DNA of 64,000 nt from a bacterium. GTDB taxonomy: Bacteria; Vulcanimicrobiota; Xenobia; Xenobiales; JADMJV01. Position numbers and translations under genes: made by a program. This document shows positions 1 to 8,171 of the stretch, piece after piece (positions within the stretch are counted from its first letter, which is position 1; every line of letters starts with the position of its first letter). The notes beneath the pieces are model-generated. The model saw only the letters and a program-made list of their open reading frames with translations, searched no databases and was not told where the DNA came from. The stretch covers positions 63,878 through 127,877 of the forward strand of contig JADMJV010000125.1 in NCBI GenBank assembly GCA_018780265.1. Direction: 5' to 3'.

Positions 1-618
1 TTCAAAGCCGACAAAAAAGTGCCGGTGGTGGCCGTTTTTGAAGATGTGGCCGCTTCAGGCGGTTATTATGTGGCCATGGCGGCCGACCACATTATGGCTC
101 ACCCGACCTCGATTACCGGCTCCATCGGCGTGATTTCCCACTTCTACGATGTGTCTCAACTGATGGGCCGAGTGGGGGTGGAGGTCAACACTATCAAGTC
201 CCTCAACTTTCAAGGCAAGGAATCCTTTAAAGACATCGGCTCTCCCTACCGCAAGATGCGGCCGGAGGAAAGGGAACTGATGCAGAAGTTGATCACGGAA
301 ATGTGGGAGCGCTTCGTGACGGTGGTGGCCGAGGGTCGCAAAGACAAATTAACCCTGGCTGAGATCCGCAAACTGGCGGATGGTCGTGTCTTTTCGGGGC
401 AGGAAGCGCTGCGCCAGAGTCTGATCGACCAGGTTGGCTACCTGCCTGATGCCTATCAGGAGATTCGCAAGCGTTGCGGCAGCAACAAGGCCAAAATCGT
501 GCGCTATCTACCGGAGAAAAGCTGGCAAGACCTGTTCAGCGCGCAGGCTGAGCATTTTTATCCCAAACTGGAGCTACCCAGCAGCCGTATTCTTTACTTG
601 TGGGAACCCCACTCGTAG
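1..618 (+). CDS. sppA: Signal peptide peptidase SppA (S49 family), 5' truncated by window edge
   Basis: VAASGGYYVAMAADHIMAHPTSITGSIGV catalytic Ser motif, then C-terminal S49 features (R.FSGQEAL..LID..G). Confidence 0.9.
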   Translation, partial: FKADKKVPVVAVFEDVAASGGYYVAMAADHIMAHPTSITGSIGVISHFYDVSQLMGRVGVEVNTIKSLNFQGKESFKDIGSPYRKMRPEERELMQKLITEMWERFVTVVAEGRKDKLTLAEIRKLADGRVFSGQEALRQSLIDQVGYLPDAYQEIRKRCGSNKAKIVRYLPEKSWQDLFSAQAEHFYPKLELPSSRILYLWEPHS

Positions 619-1268
619 AACTGCGCCATGTGGCGCTTCGATTCGCCAGCGATGGCCCGCCCCTGTTTGAGGATCTCAACTGGTCTCTGTCCGATCCTTG
701 CTGGACGGCCCTGGTCGGGCCTTCCGGCTCGGGCAAGACCAGCCTGATTCACCTGATTGCGGGCCTGGAGAAGCCCAGCGAAGGTGAGGTCTGGGTGGTG
801 GGTCAAAACCTGGTGGGACTTTCCGATGAAGCTCTCTCCCGGCACCGCCAAACCACCGTGGGCACTGCCTTTCAACATTTTCATTTGCAAGCCGACCGGA
901 GCGCCCTGGATAATTTGCTGCTGCCGCTGCACTTCAGCGGAGCCGATTTGGCTGCGGGACTCGAACTGGCCAAAGACTTCTGCGCTCAGCTTGATTTGCT
1001 CGACCTTCTGCAGGCGCCGGTTCGACAGCTTTCGGGGGGCCAGCGTCAGCGACTGGCTCTGGCTCGCGCCCTGATGAATCGGCCCCGACTGCTGCTGGCC
1101 GACGAACCGATCGGCAACCTGGACAGCCAGAGTGCCGCGCGTGTGTTAAGTTTGTTGCGCCGGGAGCGCGAGCGCGGTCTGAGCCTGTTAGTGATCACCC
1201 ATGATGACTTTTTGCTCCAGGGCGTGGAGCAGGTCTTCCGGTTGGACAAGGGCAGGTTGATCGGGTGA
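600..1268 (+). CDS. ABC transporter ATP-binding protein (LolD/MacB type)
   Basis: Walker A GPSGSGKTS, signature LSGGQRQRLALARAL, Walker B LLLADEPIGNLD; overlaps sppA end and next gene start. Confidence 0.93.
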   Translation: MGTPLVELRHVALRFASDGPPLFEDLNWSLSDPCWTALVGPSGSGKTSLIHLIAGLEKPSEGEVWVVGQNLVGLSDEALSRHRQTTVGTAFQHFHLQADRSALDNLLLPLHFSGADLAAGLELAKDFCAQLDLLDLLQAPVRQLSGGQRQRLALARALMNRPRLLLADEPIGNLDSQSAARVLSLLRRERERGLSLLVITHDDFLLQGVEQVFRLDKGRLIG

Positions 1269-2512
1269 CATTTAAGGCCACACTTCGACTTGCCCTCTCT
1301 GACCCTCGCGAATCCCCGCGCAAAACCTGGCCATTGTTGTTGGGCCTGGTGTTCGGCATTGCCACCTGGGTGGTTTTGACCGGCTTTACGAGGGGGGCGA
1401 CCAACTGGTTGCGGGAACGAGTGGGCGGCAGTCTGCCCAATCGAATCCGCGTGTCCAGCTCGAAGACTCAGTTTGGGCCCCTGCAGTTGGGCGGAGGCCT
1501 GAATGACGATACCGTGGCGGCCTGCAAAGCCATAGCCGGCGTGGAGGAAGTCTATCGCCAGGCTCACTATCCGGGGCCGTGCCAACTCTTTGCCAACTAC
1601 AGCGGACAGCGCATGACTACCGATCTAATTTTGGAGGGCGTGGATCCCGGTCAGGTGCTGGCTCAACTCCCAACCGGGGCGGCCTTTGAGGACACCAGCG
1701 GAAGCCAGGTGCCGGCGGTGGTTCCCCAACCGGTGTTGGACATACTCAATGCGGGAATTTCGGCCCACACCAATTTGCCCAACCTGAGTGAACAGGCTTT
1801 GATCGGGCGAGGATTTGAGTTGAGGGTGGGCTCTTCCAGTTTTGCCCCCGGACCGTCTATCGACATCCGCTGCAACATTGTGGGTGTAAGCGATCAGTTG
1901 GGAGTGAACGGTCCCGCCGTACCGCTGGCCTGGGTGCAGCGCAACTCGAAGCGCCCCCTGGAATATCACACCTTGACCCTGCAATTGGCCCCCGGTGCCA
2001 ATTTAGAATCGGTGCTGCGAGCCGTCGACAGGCTGCATCTGGCTGCGCCCGACCTGGAAACGGCCAAACGGATCGGACAGGCGGCCGTGTTGGCCCAGGT
2101 GCTGGCAGCAGCCTTTGCAGGCGCCATCTTGCTGGTGGCGGGAGTGGGCATTGGTAGCGGTTTTACGGTAAAAGTTCAGTTGGAACAGCCGGACATCGGC
2201 CTCTATCGAAGTCTGGGGGCCACCCGCCGGGATATCGCCCGACTGTATCTGGTGCGCGCCACCTCGCTGGGCATGCAAGGCGCGATTTGGGGACTCTTGG
2301 CGGGGCTGTTTGTAGGTCAGGCCTCGGCCACGCTAATTTTGTCCCAATTGCCCAAAGCACTCAGCCAGGGGGTCACGCTATTTCAACCCTCGCCAGCCAG
2401 CCTGCTCACGGCTGTATTCTTTGCCCCCATGGTGGCGGTAGGCGCGGCCTGGCTGCCTGCTCGTCAGGCCGCCAACCTCGAACCTGGTCGCATCTTGCGC
2501 AACGGGGGCTGA
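1265..2512 (+). CDS. ABC transporter permease, FtsX/MacB/LolC-like
   Basis: 4-nt overlap with ATPase; N-terminal TM, large extracytoplasmic domain, C-terminal TM bundle with LYRSLGATRRDIARLYLVRA. Confidence 0.88.
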   Translation: MTFKATLRLALSDPRESPRKTWPLLLGLVFGIATWVVLTGFTRGATNWLRERVGGSLPNRIRVSSSKTQFGPLQLGGGLNDDTVAACKAIAGVEEVYRQAHYPGPCQLFANYSGQRMTTDLILEGVDPGQVLAQLPTGAAFEDTSGSQVPAVVPQPVLDILNAGISAHTNLPNLSEQALIGRGFELRVGSSSFAPGPSIDIRCNIVGVSDQLGVNGPAVPLAWVQRNSKRPLEYHTLTLQLAPGANLESVLRAVDRLHLAAPDLETAKRIGQAAVLAQVLAAAFAGAILLVAGVGIGSGFTVKVQLEQPDIGLYRSLGATRRDIARLYLVRATSLGMQGAIWGLLAGLFVGQASATLILSQLPKALSQGVTLFQPSPASLLTAVFFAPMVAVGAAWLPARQAANLEPGRILRNGG

Positions 2513-2672
2513 ATCCCATGGACTGCGCTAGAGGATTCCCATACCTCCGGTCGAAGCCGCGACAGGCTAAAGGGGCTCGCCAATGCCGGGGTCGCAGAGT
2601 CCGCGGCCGCAATTCTTACGGCCCATCGTTACTTGAAGGTTATTGGTAGTAGTCAACAGGAGGACTTAAACA

Positions 2673-3026
2673 TTGGATATCAAGGTCAACACCCGGGTAC
2701 TGAACGACAAAGCTCATGCCGTTGAAGTTCAAGGCGAAATCGACGTATACACCTCTCCCCGCGTAAAAGAGACGATCAATGAGTTGATCGAAAAGGGGCA
2801 CTACCAGCTGGTCATCAACCTTGAGGGAGTGCGGTATATCGACAGCACTGGCCTGGGGGTTCTGATCGGCGCCCTGAAAAAGGTCCGTGAGCACAGCGGC
2901 CGCATTTTGCTAGTGTGCACCAACCCCCAGATTAAGAAGATTTTCAACATCACGGGATTGGTCAAGATCTTCGAAATCTTCAAAGATGAAGATGAGGCGT
3001 TGCAGATTCTGGCTAACGCGGGTTAA
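2673..3026 (+). CDS. Anti-sigma factor antagonist (STAS, RsbV-like)
   Basis: GEIDVYTSPRVKETI...RYIDSTGLGVLIGALKKVRE; TTG start with AGGAGG upstream. Confidence 0.92.
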   Translation: MDIKVNTRVLNDKAHAVEVQGEIDVYTSPRVKETINELIEKGHYQLVINLEGVRYIDSTGLGVLIGALKKVREHSGRILLVCTNPQIKKIFNITGLVKIFEIFKDEDEALQILANAG

Positions 3027-3034
3027 CGGCACTC

Positions 3035-3433
3035 GTGTCCAATAGCAAACTCTGGAACATCCAACTGCGTGTTCCGGCTGAACCCGAATTTCTGGGAGTA
3101 GTTCGCCTTGCCTGTGCGGGCATTTCGCACCGTATCGGCCTGGAGCACGAACTGGCCGAAGACTTTAAGCTGGCCGCCACCGAAGCCTGTGGTCACTTGT
3201 TGAATCTAGGTTCCCAAGAAATTGAGATTCTCTGGGATATCGCACGTGACAACGTGACACTGCAGGTGCAAGCCGTTGGCGAAATCGATGAAGATTGCGC
3301 CGACGATGCGGCTGACCTGGAGTGGCAAGAGATCGGCCTCATTCTGATTCGTGCCGTGATGGATGAGGTTGAGGAGCTGACTTCGCCCCCTGGTTTGCGG
3401 TTGACTAAAAGAACCGTGGTCCACGATGACTGA
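3035..3433 (+). CDS. Anti-sigma factor, RsbW-like HATPase (degenerate motifs)
   Basis: Position between rsbV-like and sigB-like genes; DFKLAATEACGHLLN and IGLILIRAVMDEVEEL resemble RsbW N and G boxes. Confidence 0.8.
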   Translation: MSNSKLWNIQLRVPAEPEFLGVVRLACAGISHRIGLEHELAEDFKLAATEACGHLLNLGSQEIEILWDIARDNVTLQVQAVGEIDEDCADDAADLEWQEIGLILIRAVMDEVEELTSPPGLRLTKRTVVHDD

Positions 3434-4250
3434 AGACAAGTCGGGTGAGACCCGCTGGGATCGGGAACGTGCCCGCCAGCTGCTGGCGAGTTACGCGACC
3501 GACCGGGACCCGAAAATCAAGGATGAGTTGGTGGCGCAGCACCTCAACCTGGTTCGCTACCTCGCGGGCAAATTCAGCAATCGAGGAGAGAACCTGGAAG
3601 ACCTGATACAGGTCGGCTGCCTGGGGCTGATCAAGGCGATTGAGCGCTTCGATCCCGAGCGAGGAACCGAATTCACAACCTACGCCACGCCGACCATCGT
3701 AGGCGAAATCAAGCGCCATTTTCGCGACAAAGGCTGGGCTATCAAAGTTCCCCGCCGACTGCAAGAATTCAACGCATCCGTGGCCAAAACCACCGAGGAG
3801 CTGACTTCGGTGCTGGGACGAGTTCCCACTGCCGATGAAATCGCCAAGAAACTTGAAGTCAATCCAGAAGATGTGCTGGAAGCCCAAGAGTTGGGTCAGT
3901 CCTACAACCTTCTCTCCATCGACAGTGAACTTGACGCGGACGACAGTCGCAAGACCAGCAGCTTGTTGGACTATCTGGGTCGGGATGATTTTCAGTTGGA
4001 GCAGGTCGAAGACCGCCTGGCCCTGCACCGGGCGTTCTCCAGTTTGCCACCGCGAGAGCGGTTGCTGATGTATTTGCGCTTCTTTGAAAACCGCAGTCAG
4101 AGCGAAGTGGCCAAAGTTCTCAACATCAGCCAAATGCATGTTTCTCGCCTGCAAGCCCGCTCCCTGGAAACCATGAGGCAAGCTTTAAGCCAACAGAGGA
4201 ATCGAGGGGAGCGAAGTGGAAAGCGCCGCAAATCTCGAAAACCAGGCTAA
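3426..4250 (+). CDS. RNA polymerase sigma factor, SigB/SigF family
   Basis: Region 2 (LVRYLAGKFSNRGENLEDLIQVGCLGLIKAIERFDPERGTEFTTYATPTIVGEIKRHFRDKGW), region 4 HTH; overlaps rsbW-like gene. Confidence 0.95.
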   Translation: MTEDKSGETRWDRERARQLLASYATDRDPKIKDELVAQHLNLVRYLAGKFSNRGENLEDLIQVGCLGLIKAIERFDPERGTEFTTYATPTIVGEIKRHFRDKGWAIKVPRRLQEFNASVAKTTEELTSVLGRVPTADEIAKKLEVNPEDVLEAQELGQSYNLLSIDSELDADDSRKTSSLLDYLGRDDFQLEQVEDRLALHRAFSSLPPRERLLMYLRFFENRSQSEVAKVLNISQMHVSRLQARSLETMRQALSQQRNRGERSGKRRKSRKPG

Positions 4251-4270
4251 TCGCCTCTAAAGACTCTTAA

Positions 4271-4308
4271 CAACAAACCCAGGCTCTGTCTGGGTTTGTT
4301 GTGTTTTG
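4271..4308 (+). terminator. Intrinsic-type hairpin after sigB-like gene
   Basis: CAACAAACCCAG-GCTCTGT-CTGGGTTTGTTG perfect 12-bp stem, then TGTTTTGG. Confidence 0.75.
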
Positions 4309-4504
4309 GTGGAATTTGCTTCCAGTTTTGTTGCAAAAAAATTCGCAACAAAACGACACTACAGGTATAAATAAGCAATACTTTAAGAAAGTTTGCCTGG
4401 TGCTCCGAAAAATCTCACGAAGGCTTGTGCAGCGAACCCCTGGTCGATCTCCTGCCAAGCAAAAGTCAATTGAACTATACTGTGAGTATAGAATCCGGCC
4501 AAAA

Positions 4505-4520
4505 GCGAACATTTATTCGC
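4505..4520. promoter_or_regulatory. Candidate LexA operator upstream of lexA
   Basis: GCGAACATTTATTCGC: perfect GCGAA-N6-TTCGC palindrome close to the Gram-positive/cyanobacterial SOS box CGAAC-N4-GTTCG. Confidence 0.6.
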
Positions 4521-4530
4521 TTTGTTTCGA

Positions 4531-4559
4531 TTGCACCCCAAATAGTGCTGTGTTATACT
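4531..4559 (+). promoter_or_regulatory. Sigma70-type promoter of lexA
   Basis: TTGCAC - 17 nt - TATACT, 34 nt upstream of the ATG at 4593. Confidence 0.7.
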
Positions 4560-4592
4560 CCTCAAACCACAGACCCTAGAGGGGAGGCAGCA

Positions 4593-5171
4593 ATGCCCGG
4601 ATCTACTCAGAGTAAGACTCGTCTCAGTCGACGCCAGCAGCAGATCCTCGAATACATCCGTGAGTCTGTGATTTCTCGGGGGTTCCCCCCATCCATTCGT
4701 GAAATTGGCGAAGCGGTCGGCTTGTCTTCGAGTTCGACAGTTCATAGCCATTTGAAGAGTTTGGAAACCAAGGGCTTTTTACGTCGCAATCCTTCGAAAC
4801 CACGAAGCATCGAGTTACTTGATGGTCCGCGAGTTAGCGGGGTTCGGATGGTAGAAATTCCTGTGTCCGATCCGCAGCACACAGATGGTCCCAAGAGGAC
4901 CATTTCCTTGCCTCTAGAACTGGTGGGCGATCACGAGTCGTTCCTATACCAGATCAAAGAGCCATACCGAAACGAGAATATCGTCCCTGGGGACTTGGTC
5001 ATCGTCAATCGAAATAACGGTGCCATAAATGGGGAGCTGGTATTGGAACGACAAGGACAGGAACTCCGCCTGATACGGTGGAGTGAAGGGCCGGCCCGAG
5101 CCAGTGAACCCGTTCACGACTCGGTCGTCGGCAAAGTAGTAGGAGTCATTCGACGGTTTAATAACGGCTGA
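4593..5171 (+). CDS. lexA: LexA-family repressor (peptidase S24-like C-terminus, degenerate)
   Basis: KTRLSRRQQQILEYIRESVISRGFPPSIREIGEAVGLSSSSTVHSHLKSLETKGFLRR wHTH; C-terminal NGELVLERQ...VVGKVVGVIRRF; RBS GGGGAGG. ORF track extends to 4425 but ATG 4593 fits promoter/RBS. Confidence 0.88.
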   Translation: MPGSTQSKTRLSRRQQQILEYIRESVISRGFPPSIREIGEAVGLSSSSTVHSHLKSLETKGFLRRNPSKPRSIELLDGPRVSGVRMVEIPVSDPQHTDGPKRTISLPLELVGDHESFLYQIKEPYRNENIVPGDLVIVNRNNGAINGELVLERQGQELRLIRWSEGPARASEPVHDSVVGKVVGVIRRFNNG

Positions 5172-5180
5172 GACGAGAAG

Positions 5181-5215
5181 ACCGGGGGGATTCATCCCCC
5201 CGGTTCTGTTTTTGT
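5181..5215 (+). terminator. Intrinsic terminator of lexA
   Basis: ACCGGGGGGA-TTCA-TCCCCCCGGT followed by TCTGTTTTTG. Confidence 0.9.
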
Positions 5216-5355
5216 AGGCCTAAATGGGTAGGAATCTTCGAATCGGTGGTATAACGCCCCTATAGAAGGGGCGAGGGTTATCCCACAAATTACTCGGCCC
5301 TTGTTTCTCTTGCTGCTGAAACGCAGGTTGAGGATTAACACAGGTCGCTCACCTG

Positions 5356-7047
5356 GTGGCAGCGACTAGTAGCGAGGAATCTCCGGTGCTCGAGAGTAGC
5401 CTGACCACAGACGCTAGCGTCCACGCCTTCATTTCAAATAATCCCCTCTTTTATAGTCTTCCGCCCGAGGTCGTCGCATCGATCGCCGAACGGTTGCATG
5501 AGAAGACTTTTGCGGTTGGCGAGTCGATCTTTGAGGAAGGCAGCCTGGGAGATTCGTTTTATCTCATTCGCAAGGGAACCGTCCGGGTTACCAAGCTGCA
5601 AATGGGCGAAGAGATGGTCCTTTCCGAACTGGGAGAAGGCGAAGGATTTGGCGAGATGGCCCTGCTCATCGATCAGGCGCGTACGGCCACGGTCAAAGCC
5701 CTCTCTGAGGTGTGCGCGCTGGTGCTAAACCGCGACGACTTCACCTCTCTTACACGCACTTTGCCCAGCCTGGCTGTCAACATGAACAAACTGTTGTCGG
5801 AACGAGTGACGCTACTGGATAGCGTTTCTTCGGAAGAAACCAAGGGGAAGTTTCGCGCCAACCGGTCCTTTACTCTCGACTATTCTTCCCTGGAACTGTT
5901 GATGAAGCTCAATGAGGCAGCCGGTGGGCGCTATCAGGTGGAGCATTGCAAGGAATGTGGCCAACTGGCCCGGGAAATGAGCAAAATGCTCTGTCCAATG
6001 GTCTCGGAGGAGATTCTCTTCGCCGGTTATCTGCACGAAATCGGCAAGGTGTCACTTCCCTTGGAGCTAGTCGAGCGAGAGCGCAAGGACCAGGAATTGA
6101 CTCCCGAGGAACGAGTGCGTTTTTCGACCATTTTTGAAACTGCCGTTGCCATCCTGGAGCCTAATCCCAGCCTCTATCATGCCGTCAATTTTTTGAGCAA
6201 GCTGGGTCAGCCCGACTACCAACAAATGCCACTGGAAGCTCAGATTCTGCGTGTGGCCGACGATTTTCTCACCTATTCCAGCCCCCACTATCACAATCTG
6301 GGAGTCGAGGCGGCCCTGGCCAGAGTCCAGAGTCAGTCGGGAAAAACCTACAATCCGAGGGCCGTGGCTGCTCTGGAGAAGAATATTCGCAAGTTCACCG
6401 AGGTGCGCGTCGACAGTCAATTGTCGATCCTGCGAATGATGGTTCTGGCGCTGGACCGCAAGGACAACTATACTTATCGGCACTCGCTGGATGTGCGAGA
6501 TATGGCTCTGCGTATCGTGCACAGGCTGAAACTGGACCGGCGAGCCCAGGAATACACACGAATTGGTGCCGAGCTGCACGACGTGGGCAAGATTTACGTA
6601 GACGAGTCGATCCTGAATGCCCCTCGCAAGTTAACCGACGACGAGTTCACCATCATGAAGACCCACGCGGCCTGGTCTTCGGAGTTTCTTTACGACATTC
6701 CGGGGATGGACGAATTGGCGGCCATCGTGCGTGCACACCATGAGAAGTTTGATGGCACCGGCTACCCTGACGGTCTGGCTGGAGAGAATATCCCCTATCT
6801 GGCTCGTATTATGACGATTGCTGACGTGTGGAGCGCTCTAACCACGCCGCGTGTGTATCGTCTCAACAAGGACGGCACTCGCAAGGCATTTGGACCGGCC
6901 AAGGCCCTGTCTATCATGGATGAGATGAATCAGATTCGCCATTTTGACCCCGACCTGTTTGAGGTTTTTCGCGAGATTATTCACGAGATCATCGAGGAAA
7001 TTGGTCCTGACGGTGACCTCACCGAACTATACAAGCCCAGGGCCTGA
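5356..7047 (+). CDS. Cyclic-nucleotide-binding domain + two HD/HD-GYP-like domains
   Basis: N-terminal cNMP fold (GEGEGFGEMALLIDQARTATVKA); C-terminal ELHDVGKIYVD...HHEKFDGTGYPDGL...IADVWSALT; middle region carries LHEIGKVSLP. Confidence 0.9.
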   Translation: MAATSSEESPVLESSLTTDASVHAFISNNPLFYSLPPEVVASIAERLHEKTFAVGESIFEEGSLGDSFYLIRKGTVRVTKLQMGEEMVLSELGEGEGFGEMALLIDQARTATVKALSEVCALVLNRDDFTSLTRTLPSLAVNMNKLLSERVTLLDSVSSEETKGKFRANRSFTLDYSSLELLMKLNEAAGGRYQVEHCKECGQLAREMSKMLCPMVSEEILFAGYLHEIGKVSLPLELVERERKDQELTPEERVRFSTIFETAVAILEPNPSLYHAVNFLSKLGQPDYQQMPLEAQILRVADDFLTYSSPHYHNLGVEAALARVQSQSGKTYNPRAVAALEKNIRKFTEVRVDSQLSILRMMVLALDRKDNYTYRHSLDVRDMALRIVHRLKLDRRAQEYTRIGAELHDVGKIYVDESILNAPRKLTDDEFTIMKTHAAWSSEFLYDIPGMDELAAIVRAHHEKFDGTGYPDGLAGENIPYLARIMTIADVWSALTTPRVYRLNKDGTRKAFGPAKALSIMDEMNQIRHFDPDLFEVFREIIHEIIEEIGPDGDLTELYKPRA

Positions 7048-8171
7048 TTAGCGAAACGACGGGGCCGAAGGCAAGGGAGAGCACTGAGCAGAGGGGTCGG
7101 CTGAGCGAGCAAGGCCAGCGCCACCTGCTCTCCCAGGGCAGGGCCCATGCTCCAACTGCGTCCAGCAAAGCCGGCCAGCAGCCAGCGGTGGCCGCCGACC
7201 ACAGGACCCACAGCGGGCAGGCCGTCGCTGCTACAGGTGTAGACAATGGAGCGAGGCTGACTGGTCACCAATCCTTCCAGGCTGCCGAGGCGCTCGCCAG
7301 CCAGTTGAGCCAACGTTTCAACGAGCCTGGGATTCACTTTCCCGTGGCCCGCCGGCAGGTCGCCTTCGGGGGACATTCCCGCGATCGACCAACTGCGCTG
7401 GCCGTGAGGGGCGAGCATCAGGTGACCTCGGTGCGATTCGATGCCCACCAGAGCTGAGTTCCAGGGCTCGTCGACCGACTCTACTTCGAAGACCGCGCCA
7501 GCCTGGGGGAAGAGCCAGCGCCCCGTAGCCCCCAATATATCCAACGATTGATGGCCGGCGCCGATCAGTACAATCTCGGCATGGAAAGTTCGCCCGAGTA
7601 CGTGCACCTGCTCCCCTCCCCGCCCGGTACCGAGGATCACTCCTGGATCGGCCACAATCTTCACCCCTAAGTCGATCAGTTCAGCCAGCATAGAACTCCG
7701 AAAAGTGGCCGGTTGACAGGCGCAACAGTCGCTGACAAAGGCGGCCCCTTCGACCTCGTTGACCGTCATGTAGTTGGAAGCGGAGCCGGCACTCATCAGT
7801 CGCCTGGGCCAGATCTCAGACAGCCAGCGCAGTCGAGCGGTCATCTCCATCATTTCGGTGCTATTGCTGGCCAGTTGCATGACCGCGCCGCGTCGACCCT
7901 GGGCCAATGCCCAGGCAGAACTTTCCAGCAGCAGGTCGCGACTACGAGCCATCACGCCCAGCAGAGATTCGCACTGGTCTTGGCCCAGGCTATCCACCAA
8001 CATGCCCCAATGCTCGGTGAGCCCTGGCCAGAGTACGCCCAGATCGATCTGAGGGGGACAGACCTCCACCAGCAGTATCTTCAAGCCGGAGCGCGCCAGG
8101 GTGGCAGCCGCAAACATTGAGGCCAGGCTGGCACCGACGATGGCCACCTCAAAGCCGGCCTGTGCTGTCAT
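6981..8171 (-). CDS. FAD-dependent oxidoreductase (DAO-type)
   Basis: N-terminal VAIVGASLASMFAAATLARSGLKILLVE Rossmann motif; C-terminal DGLPAVGPVVGGHRWLLAGFAGRSWSMGPALGEQVA. Confidence 0.8.
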   Translation of the reverse strand: MTAQAGFEVAIVGASLASMFAAATLARSGLKILLVEVCPPQIDLGVLWPGLTEHWGMLVDSLGQDQCESLLGVMARSRDLLLESSAWALAQGRRGAVMQLASNSTEMMEMTARLRWLSEIWPRRLMSAGSASNYMTVNEVEGAAFVSDCCACQPATFRSSMLAELIDLGVKIVADPGVILGTGRGGEQVHVLGRTFHAEIVLIGAGHQSLDILGATGRWLFPQAGAVFEVESVDEPWNSALVGIESHRGHLMLAPHGQRSWSIAGMSPEGDLPAGHGKVNPRLVETLAQLAGERLGSLEGLVTSQPRSIVYTCSSDGLPAVGPVVGGHRWLLAGFAGRSWSMGPALGEQVALALLAQPTPLLSALPCLRPRRFANQALGLYSSVRSPSGPISSMIS

